A stretch of DNA of 35,199 nt, taken from positions 1 through 35,199 of the forward strand of contig JAAYEH010000663.1 of assembly GCA_012728855.1 (NCBI GenBank). The letters are read 5' to 3'. The notes beneath the pieces are model-generated. The model saw only the letters and a program-made list of their open reading frames with translations, was not told the DNA's origin and ran no database searches. Of this stretch, positions 21,601 through 23,101 are shown piece after piece. Numbering within the stretch: the stretch's first letter is position 1; the number at the start of each line of letters is the position of its first letter. Both the position numbers and the translations under genes were made by a program. The DNA is from Rhodopirellula sp. GTDB lineage: Bacteria; Planctomycetota; Planctomycetia; Pirellulales; Thermoguttaceae.

Positions 21601-22691
21601 TCGTTATCGTTGCCGTTGACGTCCCAGCCGTTGACGTCATCGATGTAGCCGTTACCGTCGTCGTCGATGCCGTTGCCAGGTATTTCTCCCGAATTCGTCC
21701 AGATCGACAGATCGGGGTGGTCCGTCTGGACCGCGTCATCGATAACCGCCACGACAATATCGTTGCCGCCAAACGTGGTATCCCATGCTTCGGGCGCGTC
21801 GACGTCGGCATCGATCCGCGCGCCGGTCTGGCCGGTGTTGTTCAAGTGCCACTGGCCCGCATAGAGCAGGTCGTTGGGCGTGTATTCCGGCCGGAATTCG
21901 GTGAGGAAATCGACCGAGGCCCAGGCCACCCGCGCGTCGGACGGCAAGCGGTTGGCCAGATCGACCGCGCCGGAAAATCCACCGGCCACGGTAACCACGA
22001 ATTGATCGGCGGTGCCGGCCAAGGGGCGGTAGTCGAGGAAAGCCTCTTGGGAGAAGTACAGATCCGAATCCACACCCGACTCGAGTGCCACCACGATCGC
22101 GTCATTCGGCCATTGACGCAAGCCGGTCTGGCTGTTGATAAAAGTGGGGGCTGCCCACGCGACTGTCGGTAGATGGGCCACGCGAGACAGGATCGCGTCC
22201 AATTCGCGACCGTTTCTTGCCGATGCAGAAAACGCGATCTTCGATGCACCCAACACACTCTTGGGCGTGAGCCCGCTAAGGCCCTTTCCAGCTAGGATCG
22301 ACCCCGCGTGGTTCAACGGCAGAGGTAGTTCGTCGCCGAAGTCCACAACGATTTCATCCAGCGCCCTCAGCAGACCGATGCTGCGATCACCGGCCCAGTA
22401 ACTCTCCCCATTGTCGACCCAAGCCGAACCGGAATTGGCCTCGGTCAGAATCTCCAGCGAGCCGCGAGTGACTTCCGCACGACCAAGAAGCGGGCCTGCC
22501 AATTCCAACCCCCCGATGCTCAGCAGCGTTCGCTCCTCGAGTTGCTCGATCCGCCCCAGTCGCGAGTGAAGCGGCCGACCCTGACCGTCCTGCAATCCAT
22601 GTCGTCGCGCGCGACGCATGGGACGTGCAACTTGACGCATGGGACGTGCAACTTGGGCGAGCCAACGAGTGCCATCGAAGAACCGTTGCAT
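1..22691 (-). CDS. Giant multidomain subtilase with propeller and Ig arrays (C-terminus outside window)
   Basis: One reading frame stays open for 7563 codons from ATG 22691 to the window edge. The phase is identical at the start, at 17654, 14678, 10403 and 4871, and at position 5, so no net frameshift exists. The start is supported by a GAGGAG ribosome site 6 nt upstream. Domain order: basic leader with LEERTLLS (51-58); S8 protease (about 272-780; Asp318, His374, Asn477, Ser713); SdrD_B-like unit and YVTN propeller (about 788-1668); second SdrD_B unit and PD40 propeller; Ig; third SdrD_B unit and HETGH metallopeptidase-like domain (His2672, Glu2673, His2676); cadherin-like domains; fourth SdrD_B unit and lactonase-type propeller; seven Ig repeats; then LVIVD and Big_5 arrays. 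No classical hydrophobic signal peptide is visible, so export is inferred from the LEPR-XLL-like motif and the domain types. The role is unknown; a surface or secreted protease/adhesin is the simplest reading. Any C-terminal anchor lies outside the window. Confidence 0.9.
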   Translation of the reverse strand, partial: MQRFFDGTRWLAQVARPMRQVARPMRRARRHGLQDGQGRPLHSRLGRIEQLEERTLLSIGGLELAGPLLGRAEVTRGSLEILTEANSGSAWVDNGESYWAGDRSIGLLRALDEIVVDFGDELPLPLNHAGSILAGKGLSGLTPKSVLGASKIAFSASARNGRELDAILSRVAHLPTVAWAAPTFINSQTGLRQWPNDAIVVALESGVDSDLYFSQEAFLDYRPLAGTADQFVVTVAGGFSGAVDLANRLPSDARVAWASVDFLTEFRPEYTPNDLLYAGQWHLNNTGQTGARIDADVDAPEAWDTTFGGNDIVVAVIDDAVQTDHPDLSIWTNSGEIPGNGIDDDGNGYIDDVNGWDVNGNDNDPNPGTIDENHGTSVAGVAAAAGNNGQGVTGAAGNVQIMPVRLGRPAMPYSSFAEAIYYAAGRTKDGLETWRGADVINMSWSIPPDPILDAAFDWAATNGREGRGIPMFAATGNAASGYRVYQHNLDASWGSREVIFEWKYSKDKNGTDGDDTVWLGLAAFPDGTIQRFDTLAMPGGWSTSGNVAWSIVDDPAHAYGTGRYQAKAGTIKQNQTTVLLSPTITVPSGGGSLVYLAWTSSEAGNDVLSLRVKDVATGQWDGPYAELQASGVPAVTTVISYPASHPATIAVGASTDWDYRSDYSQYAADTSRGTSVEIVAPSNGGFAGITTTDRTGAVGYDAGDYTSSFGGTSSATPLTAGVAALILSKNPDLTAAEVRQILRASADKIGGNNGAAAYDTDGFNSYYGYGRINANAALALTPFTSPFGRIQGTKWHDLDGDGTWDPGEPALSGWQIYLDINNDGQWDDPEPREVTDADGRYAFIDLEPGTYTVAEVQQSGWDQTFPARGASSAVQLPAEAVPPATQQLSNGSDWTSWVRELQTYPGSEAGEPDEVQTIAWSQPRPVSRDVLPAPQAAPVASYITVNSDPEGDMPREVAFTPDGQSVLVVHRDSNNLVILDAASRTVTATIPVGEYPVDVAVTPNGSYAVVPNLYGNTVSIVDLSDHSVSHVPVTGSQPYRVEVTADGAYAVVGVINDAVQSSFSIISLSTLAEVRSFPSAPQGSLGWDYNFASGVQKNIFTQFAVSSDNTTIVLADQWNSQVLLYDLNGNTLATLAATTPSAIDISRDGTMAVISHGSSQKVSVVDLVTRSITVTYDTAEPLDWQFIRITADKSHVIAPIPNYVAFISLANGQITASFLTGVVDDLELSYDGRYAFASNAFGTVIDVASQTVVAQLESGNCHEAALSPVGYRAVALDNLVGEHVQFYDLDNRVVEGRILSGEAPEGDGPGMVAFGDAGSVLVVGNTASENVSVIDRTTQTVRAYIDTGGRVAGLATTPDGTHAVVANGNSNTVSIIDLSSDSVVATLPVAEGPFRVLISPDGQTAYVGSGTGTDRVHFIQLAGATSSVVGSLATGQIGQMELTADGSKLGIYNYWDGQFVLVDTVTRSIVATVPVLTGGSDDEVAFSPDGSRAYIANFTAGRVLVVHVDGAASHLETTISGITYARGVSVDAAGEFVYVGGVTGAEQLPVVYVIQASTNSVVQTVLLGSTSMYAQSAYLSQADSVLYVSASKSLLTHWHTGNVWTRNQAFYRVDAAGASSALIDAVPLTSTPSGLAFDETTKTAAVALPDVDGVDLVDFSNSRLDRVHIVTVEAGQVIAGMDFGNRAFSGMIQGSLWNDLDGDGLWDDPGQPGGEPGLPGWTIYVDENQNGQWDEGIEDFFDVTAADGSYSIGPLAPGTYFVGEVAQPGWSQTYPASAAAGIERVSVAAGGAEGDGMAEFSALSADGRYVVFSSHATNLVAGDTNGYSDIFLADRQTGDFERISLAEDGSEPNWTSVYPAITSDARYIAFTSSATNLVANDTNAEGDIFLYDRQTSSIERASVAADGSQANGASSDPSFSGNGQYVAYVSWASNLISGDNNNRSDILVRDLNTGAVERVSVSSSGVQGDSNSYGPSMSDDGRYVAFDSAAATLVADDTNGTYDVFLYDRQTDAVVRVSVSSSGAQGNGDSNGAAVSGDGRYVAFGSNASNLVPDDTNGKWDVFVYDMQTALLERVSVSSSGAQGNGDSYFPSISGDGRYVFFESSANNLVSGDTNDRMDVFVFDRETRTTARVSIAADGTQGDQMSFYPRISADGGYVAFTSAATNLVPGDTNNTDDVFVTLNPLAPQVGMHSLTVGAGEIISNVDFGNYDIAVPTADIVGVTPDPRTASVADVTIVFSEPVVNVDHADFTLTRDGNPIALTAANGPTTSDGGLTWIMPNLGSLTGTAGTYVLTLHASGSGIADLSGNPLMDDASDTWQFVSGEIRGTIWNDLDGDGLWGQPAEQGLEGWTVYIDENLNGQWDEGIENFFDVTAADGSYAITGLPPSTYTVAQVPQTGWIQTFPSSGPEGSPTATVQNLAGTAFLSVEQPVTATGYRTIPLAEIPAPDSPVGSVLADAFEVPEQYRAELAAFVPSSPPPSGQTPYGATVNDGTEYMMGDVWVTVVLLESDGTGDAQTENWTSTEISQVKSEIQEGLTWWEDTLRQALTVAPLHDLDFHVDITYADNPVPTPYEPINRPQSDEGLWINSFLNDVGYNSASDYFTDLGQWNHDRRIANNAHWAYTIFVVDSSADPDGQFAGGYFAYAYLGGPFTVMTYDNDGWGISRMGQVLAHETGHIFYALDEYPGAGSYTQRSGYYNTQNLNAYDGNTEPATRVASIMGEQALQDAAYASHTSSPTSLQMIGWQDSDGDGIFDALDVPLSLTGSGSYNTITGQYEFTGTSSVETLTNLNPYGLSNDITTNTVDRIQYRLDGGAWLDGNSYGAYTAAVSLNAPIATPGLHQIEIRTIFAETGLTSTVFSDTFSVAGLLGTHTVALAAGETKTGIDFGNQINHPPTLTTIGTLAGALEDAAFEIAYETLAAAADELDSNGDVVRFRVETISSGTLTKGGSAVTPGTTLLGPGETVVWTANGDANGAIEAFQVTAWDGMAASTGAVAVNIDVAAVNDAPSFALGTAPEINEDAGAQSLAGWATAISAGPADESGQTVGFALTTNNDSLFQVLPSIDAATGTLTYTPAADQFGTATVTARLSDNGGTANSGIDTSAPQTFTISIAAVNDAPVLDAAGEMTLAPSAAGGNGGAGTPISQILGSAGDRITDVDPGDPEGIAVVAADSSNGTWQYSTDGGANWAPFGEVSQLAALLLASDAATRIRFSPAAGFLGMIDPGITFRAWDQSSGANGGTADGSTAGGTSAFSTAIETASITVVAPGEIHGTNWQDFNGNGVVDSGEAGLANWTIYLDSNQNRQLDDGETSTLTDSEGNYAFRGLVPGTYTVAEQQKTGWEQTWPENTGGTGQLEWLGFVEDSQGGLLGLDGAGPMVISPEGNHLYVVGPEDDALVVLRRDLATGLPTFVEIHRHQGTAQDGLSNPTSIAMSPGGEHIYLATEFTVSVYQRDSVTGELTFVELIQDGLNGVDGLYGTRSLLVSPDGSHLYTAAYYDNAVGVFARDSATGRLTLVEVQKDGVGGVDGLAGATTLAFSPDASHVYLGGYQDNAVAVFSRDAATGRLTFIEVLKDGVNGVVGIWSVRALAPSPDGSHLYAASSYYGALAVFTRNPSTGQLAFVEMLQDGAGGVDGLSGVQSVVVSPDGSYVYAAGTYESALSRFNRDSITGRLTYAGLLRDGVDGVDGLRGAWSLAISPDAEGNFLYATSQYDDAVAVFTRDSTTGGLSYVDLLRDSTGGVDGLDEAEHVAVSPDGAHVFVTGKGDNALAVFRRDPGTGDLAFVESHRDNEAGIDGLAGIDFVAVAPDGAHVYVAATDDHAVSVFERDPVTGALTLVQTLRDGSGGVDGLSGATAVAISPNGSHVYVGGANDSAVAVFARNASSGELAFVEILKDGVGGVDGLAYVSDVTVAPDGNHVYVVGMVDNAVAVFARDTTTGRLTFSQVLKDGTGSIDGLGGAYSVVVAPDGLHVYVAGYSDHALAAFARDPGSGQLTFLQVFQDGLDGVNGLRYVTDVQISPDGQHLYTSSSSDHGVALFERNTTTGELVFQQFLLGSNLRFGLNGTRSVAVTPDGSHLYVASGYEDAVTILSRDKPIPDPLPHVVVLEAGQIVTGQDFGNRPEWPVVISVVRAGADPTDAASVDFLVTFSEEVSGVDETDFVVFADGPMGAAVTSVAGTGAVYTVTVDAGTGDGTLRLDVVDNDSIQDTTANPLGGTGGGNGNFSAGDSYTIDRTPPLVSSLVRADGDPTTAASVRFIVTFSEPVTGVDASDFALATTGTLAGASITSVSGDASSYTVTVATGAGEGTLRLDVLDDDTIRDAIDHPLGGEGVGDGNHTGDEFYTVDTLPPQVVSTARLDTDPTSAASVRFAVTFSENVTGVDASDFAMATTGTLAGVSITSVSGSGTSYTVTVAAGAGEGTLRLDVLDDDSIRDATTNPLGGTGTANGNHTGDEFYTVDTVPPQVVSTTRLDTDPTNAASVRFAVTFSENVTGVDTGDFALATTGTLAGASITSVSGSGTSYTVTVATGAGEGALRLDVVDDDTIRDALDHPLGGAGASNGDYTGGEVYAVDTVPPHVVSTARLDADPTSAASVRFAVTFSESVTGVDASDFALATTGTLAGASITSVSGSGSSYTVTVATGTGDGTLRLDVLDDDTVRDAATNPLGGTSAGNGNHTGDEFYTVDTVPPQVVSTTRLDTDPTSAANVHFAIAFSENVTGVDASDFAMATTGTLAGASITSVSGSGTSYTVTVATGAGEGALRLDVLDDDTIRDATTNPLGGTGTANGNHTGDEFYTVDTVPPQVVSTTRVDTNPTSAASVRFTVTFSEPVTGVDTGDFALATTGTLAGASITSVSGAASSYTVTVATGTGEGTLRLDVVDDDTIRDALDHPLGGAGAGNGNYTGDEFYTVEKTPLTVTATTPELSGSLTPFSTFDVTFNKPIDPATFDRQDLALLNRAAPEISPLDTFGSSFNTSFIVETLLYAATNAGLQVFDVSDPAAVIRLGRYSTPGDALDVQVVGNLAYVAVGSAGLEIYDLSNPTAITRRGGYDTSGTASGVLVVGTRAYVADGSAGLQILDVSDPTAVTRTGGFDTSGTARAVQVAGDFAYVADGSAGLHVLNVSNPAAVVTVGGYDTTGEARDVQVAGNLAYVADGYSGLQILNVSDPAAPTWLGTYATLDIAYGVRVVDSLAYLANGYNNGVQILDISNPAAPSRLGGYNTPGSARDIQMVGGLAYVADGSGGLQILDVSDPAAVASLGGYATVDDAWDLQVVGSLAYVADASGGLRILDVSDPTAARYVGGYETPGSPYGVQVVGNLAFVADGYYGLQILDVSDPAAVTRLSGYQTVGYARDVQVMGNIAYVAEREDGLEIFDVSDPAAVTRLSVYDTPGDAFGLYAADGLLYVADGYSGIHILDVSDPAAVTRLGGFDTPDWASSVQVLGDLAYVPDRFTGLLILDVSSPTAVTRLGSRTTPGYPFGVQVVGSLAFVADDYAGLQILDVSNPATITRLGGYDTPGSALKVHVVGNQVYVADNEYGIAIFEIGRALASPSHLADNTYRVDLGAMIPAGDYALLMGPEILDPSGTAMDQDQDGTPRESSHDQYFARFQVGTPPLVSTLSPADDATNVAPGANLVITFNENIVKGTGSVVITRSSDNAVVHTIDVTSPLVTVSGATATINPPLNLPETTDYHVQVSAGAFRDLAGTGFGGISGTTAWNFTTADVTAPTVASLVPADNATGVTLDTNLVITFSEDVRKNTGTITLKRSSDNSTVEAIGVTSSAVTISGATATIDLAATLAENTGYYVQISGIQVTGGTFQDLAGNNFAGISGSTTWNFTTGDFLAPTVASLVPADDATGVALNANLVITFSENVQKGAGDIVVKRASDDSVVETIAVGSSAVTVSGTTATIDPAVILAETTGYYVEVAGGAFQDLAGHDFAGISGPTVWNFTTGDFTAPTVTSLSPADDATGVTRNTDLVMTFDEDVRKGTGYIYLKRASDGLTVKSISVTSTSVAIAGATATISTSTTLADTTAYYVQMAAGVFEDLAGNDFAGITGATLWNFTTGDFTAPAVASLAPADNATGVTLDPTLVITFNENIQKGTGNIALKRSSDGLVLETIPVTSTAVTVTGATATIDPPTPLLENTSYYVEVTSGAFEDLSGNDFAGITAATTWNFTTGDFTAPAVVRLSPADDATAVPVGANLLIIFSEPVQKGAGDIVIKKASDGSVVETITAISSAVTVAGMTATIDPDAMLAADTGYYIEVASGAFQDLSGKDFAGISGAAAWNFTTTDVPLLAVTGTTPELSGTVLPFSTVDVTFNKAIDPGTFDIQDVALIDFNHPNLSLVESFGGTFSDFATVGSLLYAATSAGLQVFDISNPAAPIPVGRYDMSAPARAVQVANNLAYIANDLAGLEILDVSNPGAITRVGGYDTVASAYDVHVVENRAYVAEFGRGLLVLDVSNPASVTLLGQGYVSSNYLHSVQVVGDLAYLAADYEGLRILDVSNPATITSVGGIYLTGYNVDVHVVGTRAYVAATYDGLAIIDISNPAAPTLAGTYDTPGYATHVRAVDGVAYVADGSEGLHILNVSNPAAVTRLGGYNTLGGLGSVYMAGDLAVVADGSPGLQILDVSDPAMVTRLGGYSTLSYAQDVQVVGGLAYVADGSGGLQVVDVSDPSAMIRVGGYDTPGSAGDVQVVGNLAYVADGSSGLQILDVSDPSGIVHVGEYGTPSSALAIQVMGDIAYVASGYAGFEILDVSDPTAVERLGGYDTPYSACAIHVVGNVAYVADHYTGLEIFDVSDPANVTRLGGYDTPGELLDVQVVGNRAYIADWAYVSSVSAGLYVLDVSNPAQPTYLGSFETARNTNGVEVVGSLAYVLAGTAGVQVLDISDPAAITLLAELDTNGTAQALQILGNRAYVADSAAGIKILEVGQPATSILHVAGSTYRVDLGLILPKGDYALLLGPEILDLDGIAMDQDQDGTSREISDDVYFARFGIDSPLVVSSVDPADDSVRVAPDTNLVITFNESVVNGIGSVVIKRSSDGSVVQSIDVAGGAVTVAGATATIDPPLNLADNTSYYVEIAAGAFQNLSGINFAGLIDSTAWNFTTSEFSPPAILSLAPADDATGVSVATNLVITFSENVRKGSGAIQLKRTSDGSVVETIFVDSAAVTVSEATVTIDPAATLADNTGYYIEVDAGVFEDLAANDFVGISGPAAWNFVTGDYLPPTALSFVPVDGATQVALDANLAITFSENIAKGQGTSPLLILIRRSDDQTIVQSIDVASAAVTVSGATATIDPPVDFAPRTRYYVEAPSGAFKDLSGKPFAGISGAGAWNFTSATGVTPMVTATSPELTGSLPPLSTIDVTFNEPIDPATFDNRDVALLDLANPSISFLSSVAGPFYDCVLDGSRLYVASLAGLQIFDVSNPAAVTRLGHYRNYQTFGVEVVGSRAYLAAGNGGLQIVDVSNPAAITRLGGFYTGGFARAVQVVDSAAYVVNETGGLVILNVSNPASVSPLGVYDTPGTAYDVQVIGNLTYVADGSAGLAILDTSDPAAITPLGGYDTTGEARGLS
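690..1725 (-). repeat. Big_5 Ig-like array B, three domains
   Basis: Three Big_5 units of the same type as array A, starting near VDPADDSVRVAPDTN and closing with GAGAWNFTS. There are half as many as in array A, so the stalk length differs between modules while the propeller count does not. Confidence 0.85.
1915..3820 (-). repeat. LVIVD propeller array 2 (14 repeats) with N-terminal cap
   Basis: The architecture matches array 1: cap TPELSGTVLPFSTVDVTFN, fourteen units ending in the LEILDVSNPA type, then an acidic tail MDQDQDGTSRE near 1780. The repeat number (14) is the same as in array 1 although sequences differ. One unit has a short insertion (ADWAYVSSVSAG). Confidence 0.87.
3825..5885 (-). 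repeat. Big_5 Ig-like array A, six domains
   Basis: Six units of about 343 nt have the Big_5 signature: SPADDATGV..N..LVITFSE.V.KG.G.I..KR.SD...VE.I.V, then a closing F.DLAG..FAGISG...WNFTT. They connect the first and second LVIVD modules and probably act as a stalk. Confidence 0.87.
6065..7970 (-). repeat. LVIVD propeller array 1 (14 repeats) with N-terminal cap
   Basis: A cap of about 45 residues (TPELSGSLTPFSTFDVTFN, then PIDPATF) leads into fourteen 42-residue units of the LVIVD type: GGYDTPG.A..VQVVGNLAYVADG..GLQILDVSDPAAVTRLG. The array ends in a short acidic tail with MDQDQDGTPRE, which looks like a calcium-binding turn. Fourteen 42-residue blades would build two seven-bladed propellers. 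Confidence 0.88.
7975..10345 (-). repeat. Seven tandem Ig-like repeats, highly similar at DNA level
   Basis: Seven units of 336-339 nt (113 residues) carry the pattern DPT.AASVRF.VTFSE.VTGVD..DFA.ATTGTLAG, then SYTVTVA.G.GEGTLRLDV.DDD, and end NHTGDEFYTVDT. The first unit is more diverged; the rest are nearly identical in nucleotides. Copies three units apart (8321 and 9338, offset 1017 nt) are the most alike, so the array grew partly by duplicating a three-unit block. Confidence 0.88.
10440..12645 (-). repeat. Lactonase-type propeller array, 14 repeats
   Basis: Fourteen units of about 51 residues, each with SPDG.HVYVAG..D.AVAVF.RD..TG.LTFVE.L.DG..GVDGL. This matches the repeat of seven-bladed beta-propeller lactonase-like proteins. 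Fourteen copies would give two propellers. The GVDGL loop is strongly conserved, whereas individual catalytic positions cannot be judged, so a structural or binding role is more likely than lactonase activity. Confidence 0.8.
12645..12900 (-). repeat. SdrD_B-like unit 4
   Basis: Begins EIHGTNWQDFNGNGVVD, contains DSNQNRQLDDGE, and ends GTYTVAEQQKTGWEQTWP. The lactonase-type array follows directly, and the closing strand (LEAGQIVTGQDFGNR) appears after it at about 10350-10400. Confidence 0.8.
12900..14380 (-). other. Ig-like and cadherin-like domains of the giant protein
   Basis: After the metallopeptidase-like domain comes one Ig-like unit ending in the DFGN strand. Three cadherin- or VCBS-like segments then follow, joined by NHPPTL and VNDAP linkers (VAAVNDAPSFALG, IAAVNDAPVLDAAG) that are hallmarks of tandem bacterial cadherin-like repeats. 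A segment with WQYSTDGGANWAPFG resembles the tandem repeat seen in large RTX or VCBS adhesins. These are probably calcium-dependent spacers. Confidence 0.65.
14390..15260 (-). other. Zinc-metallopeptidase-like domain with HETGH motif
   Basis: Residues about 2478-2768 form a non-repetitive globular domain. The core is MGQVLAHETGHIFYALDEY, an HExxH motif with His2672, Glu2673 and His2676 and an Asp2682 at the spacing seen in HExxHxxxxxD peptidases. The following DEY also recalls the M64 (IgA-peptidase) motif. Upstream lie WTSTEISQVKSEIQEGLTWW, a helix-like stretch, and VMTYDNDGWG. A conserved SIMGE sits downstream, comparable to a Met-turn region. The zinc-site residues are intact. The exact family and activity are inferred. 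Confidence 0.7.
15480..15730 (-). repeat. SdrD_B-like unit 3
   Basis: Begins EIRGTIWNDLDGDGLWG, contains DENLNGQWDEG, and ends STYTVAQVPQTGWIQTFP. It is closely related to unit 2: the DFFDVTAADGSY and NFFDVTAADGSY segments nearly match. The metallopeptidase-like domain follows, and the closing strand (LAAGETKTGIDFGN) is near 14030. Confidence 0.8.
15735..16075 (-). other. Ig-like domain of the giant protein
   Basis: One beta-sandwich of about 110 residues, with VTPDPRTASVADVTIVFSEP near its start and SGIADLSGNPL near its end. It resembles bacterial Ig-like domains of the VTFSEPV.G...DF type, but is more diverged than the seven tandem copies at 7975-10345. Confidence 0.65.
16125..17350 (-). 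repeat. PD40/TolB-like propeller, seven repeats
   Basis: Seven consecutive units of about 58 residues carry the pattern SADGRYV.F.S.ATNLV.GDTN...D(I/V)F..DR.T....RVS.......G. This is the WD40-like/PD40 beta-propeller signature also seen in TolB. Seven units make one complete propeller. Each blade has a conserved GDTN-type acidic turn, which may bind metal. Confidence 0.85.
17360..17625 (-). repeat. SdrD_B-like unit 2
   Basis: Begins MIQGSLWNDLDGDGLWDD, has a second acidic loop (DENQNGQWDEG), and ends GTYFVGEVAQPGWSQTYP. It is the same fold type as unit 1 and sits directly after the first DFGNR strand. Its own closing strand (VGAGEIISNVDFGN) comes only after the PD40 propeller. Confidence 0.8.
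17690..19880 (-). repeat. YVTN-type beta-propeller array (about 14-16 blades)
   Basis: About fifteen repeats of roughly 42-45 residues with the pattern V.(V/F).PDG....V.N...N.VSIIDL....V.ATIPVG, for example TPNGSYAVVP and NTVSIVDLSD. This is the YVTN/NHL-like propeller signature. The number of units would build two 7- or 8-bladed propellers. A few central blades are degenerate and one is expanded. Confidence 0.8.
20090..20330 (-). repeat. SdrD_B-like unit 1
   Basis: Begins GRIQGTKWHDLDGDG, has paired acidic loops (DLDGDG, DINNDGQWDD) typical of calcium-binding SdrD B-type beta-sandwiches, and runs to GTYTVAEVQQSGWDQTFP. The strand that usually finishes such planctomycete units (AG...DFGN) does not follow here. 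It appears only after the YVTN array, as VEAGQVIAGMDFGNR near 17645-17690. Confidence 0.8.
20350..21880 (-). other. Subtilisin-like S8 protease domain with a large insertion
   Basis: The Asp motif is VVAVIDDAVQTDHPDL (Asp318), the His motif ENHGTSVAGV (His374), the oxyanion Asn lies in AATGNAASG (Asn477), and the Ser motif is FGGTSSATPLTAGVAAL (Ser713). All four key residues are present and in canonical order, so the domain should be catalytically competent. The gap between Asn477 and Ser713 is 236 residues, far longer than the roughly 65 of subtilisin. About 140 of these residues (near 20810-21240) form a Trp- and Gly-rich, beta-rich segment that looks like an inserted jelly-roll domain. An N-terminal stretch (about 60-270) may be a propeptide. 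Confidence 0.92.
22518..22541 (-). other. LEPR-XLL-like N-terminal motif
   Basis: Residues 51-58 read LEERTLLS, preceded by a basic stretch and the sequence RIEQ. Large repetitive proteins of planctomycetes commonly carry an L-E-x-R-x-L-L motif near the N-terminus (LEPR-XLL), thought to be a sorting signal. Here the Pro is replaced by Glu. Its role in export is inferred, not shown. Confidence 0.7.
22614..22655 (-). repeat. Perfect 21-nt tandem duplication in the leader of the giant gene
   Basis: Two adjacent copies of the same 21 nt (22614-22634 and 22635-22655) make the leader read QVARPMR twice in a row. Because 21 is a multiple of three, the frame is kept. It adds positive charge just before the LEERTLLS motif and looks like a recent replication-slippage duplication. 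Confidence 0.85.
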
Positions 22692-22697
22692 AGTTCT

Positions 22698-22703
22698 CTC
22701 CTC
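22698..22703 (-). promoter_or_regulatory. Ribosome binding site of the giant subtilase gene
   Basis: The minus strand reads GAGGAG followed by AGAACT and then ATG at 22691. This is a good Shine-Dalgarno match at 6 nt spacing. It supports this start over two in-frame ATGs just downstream, which lie inside the 21-nt duplication. No convincing -35/-10 pair was found between here and the hairpin at 22937-22959. Confidence 0.65.
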
Positions 22704-22936
22704 GCAACGTAAAGCGGAGCGTCACGGACAACGGCGCCAGTCATCCGGTGTGTTCGCGCGAATTCATCCCGAACGGCAACATGGGAGTCCTGCCGCGGTC
22801 TTGTGCGCAGCAGCAACAGCACAGAGACAGATCTGTCATCGACCGCCCGACGTGAATGCGCCGCGCCGCATCAGGAATCGCCCATTCCCGGAAATCGATC
22901 AGTCGCGTGTAGGATGATGACGAAAACCTGTCGCGT

Positions 22937-22959
22937 CAACCCCCGCCGGGCGGGGGTTG
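22937..22959 (-). terminator. GC-rich palindrome, possible terminator of rlmKL
   Basis: Eleven-base arms CAACCCCCGCC and GGCGGGGGTTG surround a single base, giving a very stable hairpin about 145 nt past the rlmKL stop. On the minus strand a GGTTTT run follows within about 10 nt, a weak U tract. It may end rlmKL transcription before the giant gene. The near-perfect symmetry means a factor-binding palindrome is also possible. Confidence 0.45.
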
Positions 22960-23101
22960 GTGCATGACAAGCGAAACGGTTTTTGCAGAGGCGCGAAAAG
23001 CAGGGAGAATGAAGCAGAGAGAAGGAAAGCAAGAGCATTGTCTTGGTTCCCCGCCGGACCGTGGCCTGCAAGGGGCCGGGGGCCCGTTTCCGTATCGGCC
23101 G

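Larger units (their letters stand above)
22692..23101. other. 410-nt gap between rlmKL and the giant subtilase gene
   Basis: Apart from the palindrome at 22937-22959 and the giant gene's ribosome site, I see nothing I can name here. There is no credible coding frame or RNA gene and no clear -35/-10 pair, although the promoter of the giant gene should lie between the palindrome and 22704. Confidence 0.6.
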
